Shown: positions 9,028-21,536, numbered from the stretch's first letter. The stretch is 64,000 nt of DNA from DATCMH01 sp036563505 (GCA_036563505.1 DATCMH010000024.1:124001-188000); one strand, 5' to 3'. The notes: generated from the letters alone by a model not told the origin. Program-made: numbers and translations.

Positions 9028-9099
9028 CGCCCTTGCTCGGCGGCGATCCTCTGCGTTCAGACCCGGAGCGACCTGGCCAAGCTTGACAAGAGCGTGGTC

Positions 9100-10302
9100 A
9101 TGCCGAAGGCAGCCCGCGCGCGGCTTGCTCCAGGAGCTTCAACGATCGTGTCGGCGAAGACTCTCGCCCGGACCCTCGCCTGGCGCCTTCGCCGCCTCGT
9201 TCGGCCGCCCGGCGGCATCCTCGTCCTCGACGACGTACCGCCGTCGCGCGACTTCGGCGCCGGCATGCCGCGGGCGCTCGAGATCCTGCGCCTGCTCGTC
9301 GCCGAGGGTTTTGCCGTGCGCTTCCTGCCGATGGACGCGCCCTGGGCGCCCGGGGCGCCCACGCCCGATCTGCCCGACGGCATCGACGTGTTGCGCGATC
9401 GGTCCAAAGCCGATCTCGAGGTGGTGCTGTCGGACGGGGTTGAGACCCTACTCGTGAGCCGGCCGCACAACATGCGGCTCCTGCGCGTCGTGCTAGATCG
9501 CCGCCCTGACCTCAAACCGGCGCGCCTGATCTACGATGCCGAAGCCGTGTTCGCGAACCGCACGATCCGGCAGGCCGAGGTTCTCGGCAGCCCCCTGACG
9601 GAGGCCGAGGCCGAGGCGGCGATCGCCGAGGAGGTTGGACTCGCGCGCCTTGCCGATCGCGTCACCGCCGTGACGGCCGCCGAGGCCGCGCAGTTTTCCG
9701 CCTCCGGCTGCCCGCGCGTGCACGTCCTGGCCGACGCGCCGGACGCTGCCCCGACGCCGCGGGCTTTCGGCGAGAGGCGCGACATCCTCTTCGTCGGGCG
9801 CCTCGCGGAGGAGGGCTCGCCCAACGTGGATTCGATCCACTGGTTCACCACGGCCGTCCTGTCGCGCCTCGCCGAACGCTTGCGTCCGGCACCGCGCCTC
9901 ATCCTCGTCGGTCGCGACGCCGCGCCGTCGATCCGGGCCCTCGACGCCAACCCCCTCGTGCAGCGTGTCGGCGCCGTGCCCGATCTCGCGCCCTGGTACG
10001 ACCGGGCCCGCATCTTCGTCGCGCCGACGCGCTTCGCCGCGGGCCTGCCCCGCAAGGTGCTGGAGAGCGCGGCGGCGGGCCTGCCGGTGGTGGGCACCTC
10101 GCTCCTCGCGGCGCAGATCGGCTGGCGCGATGCGTCCGAGATGCTGACGGCTGACGAGCCGGAGCCCTTCGTGGCGGCTTGCATTCGGCTCTACAAGGAC
10201 GAGGCGCTGTGGCTCTCGTTACGCGCGGCGGCGCTCGTCGGGGTGGAGCGGCATTTCACGCGGCAGGCGTTGCGGAGATCTCTCATCGCCGCTCTCGCCT
10301 GA
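9100..10302 (+). CDS. Glycosyltransferase, family 4-like (group 1)
   Basis: This 400-aa protein has a basic N-terminus and two Rossmann-like halves as in GT-B enzymes. The C-terminal half carries the group 1 pattern RRDILFVGRLAEEGSPNVDSI, then RVGAVPDLAPWYDRARIFVAPTRFAAGLPRKVLESAAAGLPVVGTS; the acidic residue pair usually seen before KVLE is replaced by LPR, as in some members. A GTG at 9094 and an internal GTG near 9148 are alternative starts. It probably adds a sugar to a surface polysaccharide or lipid, but no other polysaccharide genes adjoin it. Confidence 0.8.
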   Translation: MPKAARARLAPGASTIVSAKTLARTLAWRLRRLVRPPGGILVLDDVPPSRDFGAGMPRALEILRLLVAEGFAVRFLPMDAPWAPGAPTPDLPDGIDVLRDRSKADLEVVLSDGVETLLVSRPHNMRLLRVVLDRRPDLKPARLIYDAEAVFANRTIRQAEVLGSPLTEAEAEAAIAEEVGLARLADRVTAVTAAEAAQFSASGCPRVHVLADAPDAAPTPRAFGERRDILFVGRLAEEGSPNVDSIHWFTTAVLSRLAERLRPAPRLILVGRDAAPSIRALDANPLVQRVGAVPDLAPWYDRARIFVAPTRFAAGLPRKVLESAAAGLPVVGTSLLAAQIGWRDASEMLTADEPEPFVAACIRLYKDEALWLSLRAAALVGVERHFTRQALRRSLIAALA

Positions 10303-10311
10303 GAACGGGAA

Positions 10312-10341
10312 AGGCCCGCCCCGGTCTCCCGGGACGGGCCT
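10312..10341 (-). terminator. Bidirectional stem-loop terminator between glycosyltransferase and livK
   Basis: An inverted repeat AGGCCCG..CCGG / CCGG..CGGGCCT forms a strong GC hairpin between two convergent genes. Read on the minus strand it is followed by only three T residues. It lies 30 bp after the livK stop codon and 10 bp after the glycosyltransferase stop, so it probably ends both transcripts. Confidence 0.7.
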
Positions 10342-10371
10342 CGATCACGCGTCGCACTTGAGGCGCAAAGC

Positions 10372-11502
10372 TTACATGCCGATCTCGTTGCCGGTGTAGT
10401 CGATCTTGCCGTCCTGGCCCTTCTTCCAGACGTACATGACGTAGTCCGGACGGGTGATGTCACCCTTCTTGTCGTAGGTGATGTCGCCGATCACGGTCTT
10501 GAACGGCTTGCCCGCGGTCATGGCGGCGGCCATCTTCTTGCCGTCCGTGCCGCCCGCCTGCTTCGCCGCCTCGACGAGGATCTGCGCCGCGGCGTAGGAG
10601 TAGAGGGTGTAAGCCTCCGGCTCGAAGTTCTTGGCGCGGAACTTCTTCACGACCTCTTGCGCGTTCGGGTTCTTGCGCGGATCGGGCGCGAAGGTCATCA
10701 GCGTGCCGTCGGCGCCGGGGCCGGCGATGGACACGAACTCGGCCGAGACGATGCCGTCACCCGACATGAGCGGGGCGTTGAGGCCCTGGTCGCGCATCTG
10801 GCGGATGATGAGGCCGGCTTCCGTGTGCAGGCCGCCGAAGTAGACGACGTCCACGTTCTGCTGCTTCAGCTTCGAGACGAGGGCGGTGTAGTCCTTCTCG
10901 CCGGTGTTGACGCCCTCGTAGAGGACTTCCTTGACGCCCTTGGCGTTCATCGCCTTCTGCGTCTCGTCGGCGAGGCCCTTGCCGTAGGGGGTCTTGTCGT
11001 GGACGACCGCGACCTTTTTGCCCTTGTAGTTCTTGGACAGGTAGTCGCCGGCCACCGCGCCCTGCTGGTCGTCGCGGCCGCAGGTGCGGAAGGTGTTCCA
11101 CATGTTGCGCTCGGTGAAGCGCGGGTTCGTCGAGGCCGGGGTGATCTGGACGATGCCGGACTCGGCGTAGACTTCAGACGCCGGGATCGACACGCCGGAG
11201 TTGAAGTGGCCGACCACCATCTTCACGCCTTCCGACGCGAACTTGTTGGCCACCGACACGCCCTGCTTGGGATCGGACACGTCGTCGCCGACCACCACGA
11301 CGAGCTTCTGGCCGTTGACGCCGCCCGCCGCGTTGATGTCCTCGACCGCCTGCTCGACGCCATTCTTGAGCTGGGCGCCGAAAGCGGCGTTCGGGCCCGT
11401 GATGGGGCCGGCAACACCGATCTTGATCTGCGCCTGGGCCCCGCCGGTCATGGCGAAGCCGAGACCGAGCACCGCGATGCCGGTCAGCAGCGTTTTCTTC
11501 AT
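10372..11502 (-). CDS. livK: Branched-chain amino-acid ABC transporter substrate-binding protein
   Basis: This periplasmic receptor of 376 aa has a signal peptide (MKKTLLTGIAVLGLGFAMTG, cleavage about AQA/QI) and the LivK pattern KIGVAGPITGPNAAFGAQ, followed by GVEQAVEDINAAGGVNG and KLVVVVGDD. I chose the ATG at 11502, which has AGAGGAG upstream and begins the signal peptide. It lies 143 bp after the DUF6867 gene of the liv operon, a gap with room for its own promoter, as expected for a receptor needed in excess. Confidence 0.95.
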   Translation of the reverse strand: MKKTLLTGIAVLGLGFAMTGGAQAQIKIGVAGPITGPNAAFGAQLKNGVEQAVEDINAAGGVNGQKLVVVVGDDVSDPKQGVSVANKFASEGVKMVVGHFNSGVSIPASEVYAESGIVQITPASTNPRFTERNMWNTFRTCGRDDQQGAVAGDYLSKNYKGKKVAVVHDKTPYGKGLADETQKAMNAKGVKEVLYEGVNTGEKDYTALVSKLKQQNVDVVYFGGLHTEAGLIIRQMRDQGLNAPLMSGDGIVSAEFVSIAGPGADGTLMTFAPDPRKNPNAQEVVKKFRAKNFEPEAYTLYSYAAAQILVEAAKQAGGTDGKKMAAAMTAGKPFKTVIGDITYDKKGDITRPDYVMYVWKKGQDGKIDYTGNEIGM

Positions 11503-11645
11503 GAGGTCACTCCTCTGGATGTTTTTTAACCGGGTCCCTGTGGCCCGGGCGGCGGATTGAGGCCCGCCGTCGGCGCCCATCATGCAAGTTTCGCGGCGGA
11601 AGTCATCCCGGTTTTCCGCCGGTTTTCCGCGCTGCGGCATACGCC

Positions 11646-11999
11646 TTAAGCCTGAGCCTTCTCGCGCCAGGAGAGGGGCCCGGTGCGCTCGTAGAGCCAG
11701 CGGTATTGCGTCGTCATCTGCCGGGCGCGGGTGGCGCGGAAGCCGACGATGCCGATAGCCAGGACCACCGCCGCATCGACGAGGTAGTAGTGCAGTGAGA
11801 CGAGCGTGCCCTGAAACAGCGCGTAGTGGATGAAGCGCACGGCGCCCGCGAGCAGCAGCAGGTAGAGAAGAAGCTGCCAGAACGGCTTCCAGGTGATCGC
11901 CATGGCGCGGCCCGTCATCCAGGCGGCCCAGCCGCCCATCAGCACCGTGATGAGCGCGAAAAGGAAGAACGAGGGCTCTTCGTAGAGGATGCCTTGCAT
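11646..11999 (-). CDS. DUF6867-like small membrane protein in the liv operon
   Basis: This 117-aa protein has three or four hydrophobic stretches (about residues 10-34, 41-58 and 68-90) and a basic C-terminal tail (TRARQMTTQYRWLYERTG). It matches my memory of the DUF6867 family, which travels with liv genes in alphaproteobacteria; the assignment is from recall, not a search. It follows livF by 19 bp and precedes livK. An accessory or regulatory subunit of the Liv importer is a reasonable guess but has no direct support. Confidence 0.7.
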   Translation of the reverse strand: MQGILYEEPSFFLFALITVLMGGWAAWMTGRAMAITWKPFWQLLLYLLLLAGAVRFIHYALFQGTLVSLHYYLVDAAVVLAIGIVGFRATRARQMTTQYRWLYERTGPLSWREKAQA

Positions 12000-12018
12000 C
12001 AGCGTCGGCCCTTTTGCA

Positions 12019-15130
<3,112 letters not shown>

Positions 15131-15139
15131 GGGCTGCCT

Positions 15140-16060
15140 TTAGACCTTCTCGACCTCAGGCCGGCCGAGGATGCCCGAGGGCATGAAGATCAGGACGATG
15201 GCGAGGATCGAGAAGGCGGCGACGTCCTTGTACTCAATCGAGAAGTAGGCCGACCACAAGGTCTCGATCAGGCCGATGATGAGCCCGCCGATCACGGCGC
15301 CCGGCAGCGATCCGATGCCGCCGAGCACCGCGGCGGTGAAGGCCTTCACGCCGGGCACGAAGCCATCGTTGAACGAGACCACGCCGTAATAGAGCAGGTA
15401 CATCGTGCCCGCGACCGCGGCGAGGCCGGCGCCGATGACGAAGGTGAGTGAGATGGTGCGGTCGACGTCGATGCCGAGCAGCGAGGCCATCTTGCGGTCC
15501 TGCTCGCAGGCGCGCTGCGCTCGGCCCAGCGGCGTCTTCTGGACCATGTACCAGAAGATCGCGAGGAGAATCGCCGTCACCGCCATGATGATGAGCTGCT
15601 TGTAGGAGAGCGCCACCGCGTAGCCGTTGTCGCCCGTCCAGAGCACGATCACGTCGCGCACCATGGGCGGGGTGGGCTTGTTGCGGGCGCCCTGCACCAC
15701 CTGGACGAAGTTCGAGAGCGCGATGGAGACGCCGATGGCCGAAATGAGCGGCGCGAGGCGGAAGGAGCCGCGCAAGGGGCGGTAGGCGACCCGCTCGATC
15801 GCCCAGCCCCACAGCGCGGTGAGAACCATGGCCAGCACCATGACGATGAGAAGCGCCACGACCGCGGAGCCGATGCCGATCCAGGTGGTGAGGATGAGGA
15901 AGAAGATCAGGGCGATGAAGGCCGAGAGCATGAAGACGTCGCCGTGGGCGAAGTTCACCATGCCGATGATGCCGAACACCATCGTGTAGCCGATGGCGAT
16001 GAGACCGTAGATCGAGCCCAGCGTCAGCCCATTGATGAGCTGCTGCACGAAGACTTCCAT
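15140..16060 (-). CDS. livH: Branched-chain amino-acid ABC transporter permease
   Basis: This 306-aa inner-membrane permease heads the liv operon. The N-terminus MEVFVQQLINGLTLGSIYGL is the standard LivH start, which fixes the ATG at 16060 although the frame is open farther upstream. Other marks are GMVNFAHGDVFMLSAF and the loop RAQRACEQDRKMASLLGIDVDR that docks the ATPases. Together with LivM it forms the membrane pore for leucine, isoleucine, valine or related amides. Confidence 0.96.
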   Translation of the reverse strand: MEVFVQQLINGLTLGSIYGLIAIGYTMVFGIIGMVNFAHGDVFMLSAFIALIFFLILTTWIGIGSAVVALLIVMVLAMVLTALWGWAIERVAYRPLRGSFRLAPLISAIGVSIALSNFVQVVQGARNKPTPPMVRDVIVLWTGDNGYAVALSYKQLIIMAVTAILLAIFWYMVQKTPLGRAQRACEQDRKMASLLGIDVDRTISLTFVIGAGLAAVAGTMYLLYYGVVSFNDGFVPGVKAFTAAVLGGIGSLPGAVIGGLIIGLIETLWSAYFSIEYKDVAAFSILAIVLIFMPSGILGRPEVEKV

Positions 16061-16373
16061 GAGCGGTGCCCGCCTCTCGAAAACTTGCTTCGTCGCGCCG
16101 GCTGAGATCCCGCGGCGGACGATCGTTAATGGATGTTGCACGAAAACTAGGCGGCTGCCAGCGCCGAGCGGCCGGCTCTCTAGCAACGTCCACCGGTTCC
16201 GGCAACGCTTTGCAAGCCTCGGACCAGGACGCTGCCAAGATGCCGCGCAAGGTCGAGTAACAGAGCCTCTGGGCCCGGCGCGACGGTGAGGTGCTTTCGC
16301 GCGGGCCGGCTCTCGCCCATATGAGGGCGCGAACCCGGCGGATCGTCACCGGGCCTTGATCCGAACACCCCCG
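16061..16373. other. Divergent intergenic region upstream of the liv operon
   Basis: This 313-bp region separates livH from the flavin reductase gene and must hold the promoters for both directions. I see no convincing sigma-70 pair, riboswitch or long palindrome, and no open frame with family features. Confidence 0.5.
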
Positions 16374-16895
16374 ATGCCGCCCCGATCCGTCGTGAGTCTC
16401 CCACCCAGCCTGCCGAGCCTCGGGGCCGACCGCTTCCGCGAGGGGATGAGCCGCGTGGCCGGGGCCGTGCACGTGATCACGACCGACGGCGAGTCCGGGC
16501 GGGCGGGCTTCACGGCGACGGCCGTGGCGCCCGTCACGGATAGCCCTGCGACGCTCCTCATCTGCGCCAATGCCACCGGTCGGGCGGCCCGGGCGGCCGT
16601 CCGCAACAAGGTGCTGTGCGTCAACACGATCGGGGCGGGCGACCGTTCCCTCGCCGACATCTTCGCCGGCCGTGCCGGCGTCGACGGTCCGGCCCGCTTC
16701 GAGGCCGGCGATTGGGACCTTCTGGTCACGGGCGCTCCCGCGCTGCGAAGCGCGCTGGTCTCCTTCGACTGCCGCATCGTCGAGGCGCGGCTCGTCTCGA
16801 CGCACGAAATCATCATCGCCGAAGTCGAGGCCGTTAGGCTCGGCCCGGCCGATCGGGCTCTGCTCTATCTCGGTCGCGACTATACGGCGCTCTGA
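16374..16895 (+). CDS. Flavin reductase family protein (FMN-binding split barrel)
   Basis: This 173-aa protein resembles the small flavin reductases (HpaC/RutF type) that supply reduced FMN to a partner monooxygenase. Family features are FREGMSRVAGAVHVITTDG, GRAGFTATAVAPVTDSPATLLICAN and the central KVLCVNTIG. The C-terminal GDRALLYLGRDYTAL matches the usual ending. I took the ATG at 16374; a TTG at 16356 is also in frame. No partner monooxygenase adjoins it; it lies upstream of coxG in the same direction. Confidence 0.87.
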   Translation: MPPRSVVSLPPSLPSLGADRFREGMSRVAGAVHVITTDGESGRAGFTATAVAPVTDSPATLLICANATGRAARAAVRNKVLCVNTIGAGDRSLADIFAGRAGVDGPARFEAGDWDLLVTGAPALRSALVSFDCRIVEARLVSTHEIIIAEVEAVRLGPADRALLYLGRDYTAL

Positions 16896-17022
16896 GCCGA
16901 GAGGCCTCCCGCGAAAACTCTCAATGGGGATAGCAGGGGCCGCTGGTCAGGTCCCCCGAACGCGGTAATCTCCTCCGCGAGCAAGGCGCCCAGACGCGCC
17001 GTGGGACGAAGGGGAGAACGCC

Positions 17023-17484
17023 ATGGCGATGACCATGAACGGCGAGGTTCTGCTGCCGGCCGATCGCGACACGGTCTGGCAGGCGCTCAATGATCCCGAG
17101 GTGCTCAAAGCCTGCATCCCCGGCGTTCAGGAGCTGGAGAAGCTGTCCGACACGGAGCTCCAGGCCACCGCGAAGGTCGCGGTCGGCCCGGTGAAGGCGA
17201 CGTTCAAGGGCAAGGTGATCCTGTCCGACCTCGACCCGCCCAACGGCTACCGGATCTCGGGGGAAGGGCAAGGCGGGGTCGCGGGCTTCGCCAAGGGCGG
17301 CGCCACGGTCGTCCTCGCGGACGCGGAGGGCGGCGGCACGCGGATGACCTACGACGTCGAGGCCCATGTCGGCGGCAAGCTCGCCCAGCTCGGCGGGCGC
17401 CTCATCAACGGCGTCGCGAAGAAATACGCCGACGAGTTCTTCGCCAACTTCGCCAAGCGCTTGGCGCCGGCCGAGGCCGCGTGA
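17023..17484 (+). CDS. coxG: CoxG-type SRPBCC protein (carbon monoxide dehydrogenase subunit G family)
   Basis: This 153-aa protein belongs to the CoxG group of the START/SRPBCC fold. The N-terminus MNGEVLLPADRDTVWQALNDPEVLKACIPG and GEGQGGVAGFAKGGATV are characteristic. It lacks the hydrophobic C-terminal extension that anchors CoxG of Oligotropha to the membrane, as do many homologues. It sits 237 bp before coxS and probably assists assembly or placement of the hydroxylase; this is inferred from its family and position. Confidence 0.88.
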   Translation: MAMTMNGEVLLPADRDTVWQALNDPEVLKACIPGVQELEKLSDTELQATAKVAVGPVKATFKGKVILSDLDPPNGYRISGEGQGGVAGFAKGGATVVLADAEGGGTRMTYDVEAHVGGKLAQLGGRLINGVAKKYADEFFANFAKRLAPAEAA

Positions 17485-17721
17485 CGGCGCTCGTTGAAAT
17501 CGGCCTGGAACGGGGCCGAAACGAGCGAAAGATCGCATCTTTGTTCGCTTGACCAGCGATTCAGGCCGGTTCACACTCAGATTTAGAACGATTGCAAGCT
17601 GCCCCGGTGGGGATGCCGCCCGTTAGGGCGCACGCCAATCCAAGAGCAAAGGCCCTCGACAAGGGCTCCCAAGCCGAACGAGTCCGGTCCGTCGCGGCCG
17701 GTGCCGACATGGAGGAAACAG

Positions 17722-18216
17722 ATGGCCACTGTCAGCTTGACGGTGAACGGGAAACCTGTGTCCGCGGAGGTCGACCCGCGCACCCTGCTCGTCCAATTCG
17801 TGCGCGAGACGCTGCGCCTCACCGGCACCCATGTCGGCTGTGACACGAGCCAGTGCGGCTCCTGCGTCGTCCACGTCGACGGCGAGGCCGTGAAGGCCTG
17901 CACCCTGCTCGCCGTGCAGTGCGACGGCACCCAGGTCACGACCATCGAGGGCCTCGCCCAAGGCGGCGAGCTCCACCCGATGCAGGCGGCCTTCCGCGAG
18001 CATCACGGCCTCCAGTGCGGCTACTGCACACCCGGCATGATCATGTCGGCGATCGACATCGTGAACCGCAAGGGCAACGCCCTCGACGAGACCACGATCC
18101 GCGCCGAGCTCGAGGGCAATCTCTGCCGCTGCACGGGCTACCACAACATCGTCAAGGCGGTCGCCGCGGGCGCCCAGGCCATGGCGCAGGCGCCGCTGCA
18201 GCAGGCTGCTGAATAA
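17722..18216 (+). CDS. coxS: Molybdenum hydroxylase small subunit, [2Fe-2S] protein
   Basis: This 164-aa subunit carries two [2Fe-2S] clusters and passes electrons from the molybdenum site to FAD. Cys40, 45, 48 and 60 form the N-terminal plant-ferredoxin-like site, and Cys99, 102, 135 and 137 (CGYCTPG..CRCTGYHNI) the C-terminal site. I chose the ATG at 17722, which has GGAGG eight bases before it. It opens the S-L-M order here, unlike the M-S-L order of the classical cox operon. Confidence 0.95.
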   Translation: MATVSLTVNGKPVSAEVDPRTLLVQFVRETLRLTGTHVGCDTSQCGSCVVHVDGEAVKACTLLAVQCDGTQVTTIEGLAQGGELHPMQAAFREHHGLQCGYCTPGMIMSAIDIVNRKGNALDETTIRAELEGNLCRCTGYHNIVKAVAAGAQAMAQAPLQQAAE

Positions 18217-18218
18217 GG

Positions 18219-18320
18219 GCGAGTGGCGAATGGCGAGGTGCGAATGGAGAAGTCGGGACTGAACCCGACCCCTCGCGGCTCACCTCAATCATTCGCCACT
18301 CCCTATTCGCCATTCGCAAG
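18219..18320. repeat. Inverted repeat between coxS and coxL
   Basis: Copies of GTGGCGAATG and GCGAATGG on the left are mirrored by CATTCGCCAC and CCATTCGC on the right, around a central hairpin GTCGGG-N6-CCCGAC. The element fills the 120-bp gap inside the hydroxylase operon and ends 16 bp before the coxL start codon, so it will be part of the polycistronic mRNA. Confidence 0.75.
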
Positions 18321-18336
18321 TTCAGGGAGGATCACC

Positions 18337-20703
18337 ATGACCGCCACCGGCATCGGCGCCCCCGTGCGCCGCAAGGAAGATCAGCGCTTCGTCACCGGCC
18401 AGGGCCGCTACGTCGACGACTTCAACCGTCCGGGCCAAGCCCACGCCTATTTCCTGCGCTCGCCCCACGCCCACGCCACGATCCGCTCGATCGACACCTC
18501 GGCCGCCGCGGCGATGCCCGGCGTCGTCGCGATCTTCACGGGCGAGGATCTCGCCAGGGACAAGGTCGGCGGCCTCATCTGCGGCTGGATGATCCATTCC
18601 AAGGACGGCTCGCCGATGAAGGCGGGCCCGCATCCGGCGCTGGCCCAAGGCAAGGTGCGCTACGTCGGCGACCACGTCGCCGTCGTCGTCGCCGAGACGG
18701 TGTCCCAGGCCAAGGATGCGGCCGAAGCGATCGTGGTCGATTACGACGTGCTGCCCGCCGTCGTCGACGGCGTCGCGGCCCAGAAAGCCGGCGCGCCCCA
18801 GGTGCACGAGGTCGCCGAAGACAACACCGTGTTCCGCTGGCACCTCGGCGACAAGGACGCCACGGACGCCGCCTTCGCCCGCGCCAAGCACGTCACCACG
18901 ATCGACCTCGTCAACAACCGCCTCGTTCCGAACCCGATCGAGCCCCGCGCGGCGATCGGCGACTACGATCCGGGGAACGAGAACCTCACCCTCTACACGA
19001 CGAGCCAGAACCCGCACGTCGCCCGCCTCGTCCTCTCGGCGTTCATCGGCATCGCGCCGGAGCACAAGCTGCGCGTCATCGCCCCCGATGTCGGCGGCGG
19101 CTTCGGGTCCAAGATCTTCATCTACGCGGAGGAGACGGTCTGCGTCTGGGCCGCCCGCAAGGTCGGCCGGCCCGTGAAGTGGACCTCGGACCGCACGGAA
19201 GCCTTCCTCTCCGACGCCCATGGGCGCGACCACGCCACCCATGCCGAGATGGCGCTCGACGAGAACGGCCGCATCCTCGGACTGCGCGTCCAGACGGTGG
19301 CCAATCTCGGCGCCTACCTCTCCACCTTCTCGTCCTCGGTGCCGACCTACCTCTACGCGCCGCTGCTCTCGGGCAGCTACGACATCCCGGCGATCTATGC
19401 CGAGGTGGACGGGGTCTACACCAACACCGCCCCCGTCGATGCCTATCGCGGCGCCGGGCGGCCGGAGGCGACCTTCGTCATCGAGCGCCTGGCCGAAGTC
19501 GCGGCGCGCCAGATCGGCATGGACCCGGCCAAGTTCCGCCGCAAGAACTACGTTCGGAGCTTCCCGCACCAGACGCCTGTCATCATGACCTACGACGCGG
19601 GTGACTACGTCACGACCCTCGACAAGGCCTTGGAGGCGGCCGACTACAAGAACTTCGGTCGCCGCAAGCGCGAGAGCGCGCGCTCCGGCAAGCTCCGGGG
19701 CATCGGCTTCTCCAGCTACATCGAGGCCTGCGGCATCGCCCCGTCCCAGGCGGTCGGGTCCCTCGGCGCCGGCGTGGGCTTGTGGGAATCGGCCGAGGTG
19801 CGGGTGAACCCGACGGGCTCCATCGAGGTGCTCACGGGGTCGCACTCCCACGGCCAGGGCCACGAGACCACCTTCGCCCAGCTCGTCTCCGACCGGCTCG
19901 GCGTGTCGATCGACAGCGTCAGCATCGTACACGGCGACACCGACAAGGTGCAATTCGGCATGGGCACCTATGGCTCGCGCTCCGGCGCGGTCGGCATGTC
20001 GGCCATCGCCAAGGCGATCGACAAGGTGATCGCCAAGGGCAAGAAGGTGGCGGCCCACGTCCTCGAAGCCTCGGAGGGGGACATCGAGTTCAAGGACGGC
20101 AAGTTCACGGTCGCCGGCACGGACCGCTCGGCGGCCTTCGGCGACATCGCGCTCCAGGCCTACATCGCTCACAAGTTTTCAGGTCAGGACCTGGAGCCGG
20201 GGCTGAAGGAGGGCGCTTTCTACGACCCGACGAACTTCACCTTCCCGGCGGGCGTCCACATCTGCGAGCTCGAGATCGATCCCGACACCGGCATCGTCTC
20301 CATCGAGCGCTGGACGGCGGTGGACGATTTTGGCGTCATCATCAACCCGATGATCGTCGAGGGGCAGGTGCACGGCGGCATCGCGCAAGGCGTCGGCCAG
20401 GCCCTGCACGAAGGCGCCTTCTACGATGCGTCAGGCCAGCTCGTGACGGCGAGCTTCATGGATTACCGCATGCCCCGCGCGGCGGACCTGCCGTCCTTCG
20501 TCGTCGAGACCACGGTGACGCCTTGCCCTTCGAACCCGCTCGGGATCAAGGGCTGCGGCGAGGCGGGCGCCATCGCGGCGCCGGCCGCCGTGATCAACGC
20601 CATCACCGACGCGCTCGGTCACGAGGACATCGCCATGCCCGCCACCCCGCAGAACGTCTGGCGCGCCGCGCAGAAGACGCCGATGCGCATGGCCGCGGAA
20701 TAA
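18337..20703 (+). CDS. coxL: Molybdenum hydroxylase large subunit (form II CoxL-like)
   Basis: This 788-aa catalytic subunit binds the Mo-molybdopterin cytosine dinucleotide cofactor. GGGFGSK (253-259), the cofactor loops and the C-terminal GCGEAGAIAAP with the catalytic glutamate are present. The active-site loop is AYRGAGR (369-375), the form II signature, not the AYXCSFR of true CO dehydrogenase, so the Cys that binds the Cu-S-Mo centre is absent. I chose the ATG at 18337, with GGGAGG upstream; an open frame extends into the repeat. The substrate is unknown: an aldehyde, purine, aromatic or other compound is possible, and CO oxidation is disputed for form II. Confidence 0.93.
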   Translation: MTATGIGAPVRRKEDQRFVTGQGRYVDDFNRPGQAHAYFLRSPHAHATIRSIDTSAAAAMPGVVAIFTGEDLARDKVGGLICGWMIHSKDGSPMKAGPHPALAQGKVRYVGDHVAVVVAETVSQAKDAAEAIVVDYDVLPAVVDGVAAQKAGAPQVHEVAEDNTVFRWHLGDKDATDAAFARAKHVTTIDLVNNRLVPNPIEPRAAIGDYDPGNENLTLYTTSQNPHVARLVLSAFIGIAPEHKLRVIAPDVGGGFGSKIFIYAEETVCVWAARKVGRPVKWTSDRTEAFLSDAHGRDHATHAEMALDENGRILGLRVQTVANLGAYLSTFSSSVPTYLYAPLLSGSYDIPAIYAEVDGVYTNTAPVDAYRGAGRPEATFVIERLAEVAARQIGMDPAKFRRKNYVRSFPHQTPVIMTYDAGDYVTTLDKALEAADYKNFGRRKRESARSGKLRGIGFSSYIEACGIAPSQAVGSLGAGVGLWESAEVRVNPTGSIEVLTGSHSHGQGHETTFAQLVSDRLGVSIDSVSIVHGDTDKVQFGMGTYGSRSGAVGMSAIAKAIDKVIAKGKKVAAHVLEASEGDIEFKDGKFTVAGTDRSAAFGDIALQAYIAHKFSGQDLEPGLKEGAFYDPTNFTFPAGVHICELEIDPDTGIVSIERWTAVDDFGVIINPMIVEGQVHGGIAQGVGQALHEGAFYDASGQLVTASFMDYRMPRAADLPSFVVETTVTPCPSNPLGIKGCGEAGAIAAPAAVINAITDALGHEDIAMPATPQNVWRAAQKTPMRMAAE

Positions 20704-20732
20704 CCTCAGCGAGACCAGGGAGAACCCATCCG

Positions 20733-21536
20733 ATGTACGCTTTCGAGTACCATCGCCCGACCTCGCTGCGGCAGGCGGCGAGCCTCTTGTCGAAGAACGA
20801 GGACGCCAAGATCCTGGCCGGCGGGCACACGCTCCTGCCCACCATGAAGCAGCGCCTCGCTTCGCCCAGCGCCCTTATCGACCTCTCGAAGGTCGAGGAC
20901 CTGCGCGGGATCGAGCGCTCTGCCCGCGCCGTCACGATCGGCGCCATGACGCGCCACGGCGAGGTCGCCGAATCGGCCGACGTTCGCGAGGCGATCCCGG
21001 GCCTTGCCGAGATGGCCGAACTCATCGGCGATCCCGCGGTGCGCCACCGCGGCACTCTCGGCGGTTCCGTCGCCAACAACGACCCGGCGGCCGATTACCC
21101 GGCGGCCTGCCTCGCGCTCGGGGCGACGATCGTCACCAACAAGCGCAAATACACGGCCGACGAGTTCTTCACGGGGCTCTTCTCGACGGCCCTCGACGAA
21201 GGCGAGATCGTCACCAAGGTGTCATTCCCGATTCCGCAGAAGGCGGCCTACGCCAAGTTCCGCAACCCGGCCTCCCGCTACGCGTTGGTGGGCGTCTTCG
21301 TCGCCAAGCGCGCGAGCGAGATCCGCGTCGCCGTGACAGGCGCCGGCGAAGGCGGCGTGTTCCGCTGGGCCGAGGCCGAGGCGGCGCTGGCCAAGCGCTT
21401 CGCGGCGAAGTCCTTGGAGGGTCTGACCCACCCGGCGGAGGGCCTGAACAGCGACCTGCACGCGGATGCCGCCTATCGCGCCCACCTCATCGGGGTGATG
21501 ACGCGGCGGGCGGTTCAGGCGGCGACGAGTCGGTAG
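20733..21536 (+). CDS. coxM: Molybdenum hydroxylase FAD-binding subunit
   Basis: This 267-aa flavoprotein subunit accepts electrons from CoxS and hands them to a quinone or other acceptor. FAD contacts are AGGHTLLP (about residues 31-38) and TLGGSVANNDPAADYPAA, both standard in the CoxM/XDH-B group. The start ATG at 20733 follows GGGAGAA by about 8 bases, 29 bp after coxL. It ends 12 bp before a REP-like repeat arm, which closes the structural operon. Confidence 0.94.
   Translation: MYAFEYHRPTSLRQAASLLSKNEDAKILAGGHTLLPTMKQRLASPSALIDLSKVEDLRGIERSARAVTIGAMTRHGEVAESADVREAIPGLAEMAELIGDPAVRHRGTLGGSVANNDPAADYPAACLALGATIVTNKRKYTADEFFTGLFSTALDEGEIVTKVSFPIPQKAAYAKFRNPASRYALVGVFVAKRASEIRVAVTGAGEGGVFRWAEAEAALAKRFAAKSLEGLTHPAEGLNSDLHADAAYRAHLIGVMTRRAVQAATSR

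Noticed and set aside
17578..17600. Possible iron-control box (TTTAGAA half-site) before coxS
   Set aside because: Only one half matches an Irr-type palindrome; the second half has too many mismatches.
18322..20172. Long open frame (about 616 codons) antisense to coxL
   Set aside because: High GC at third positions leaves the opposite strand free of stops; the frame has low-complexity Arg, Gly and Asp composition and no family motif, while coxL is fully supported.
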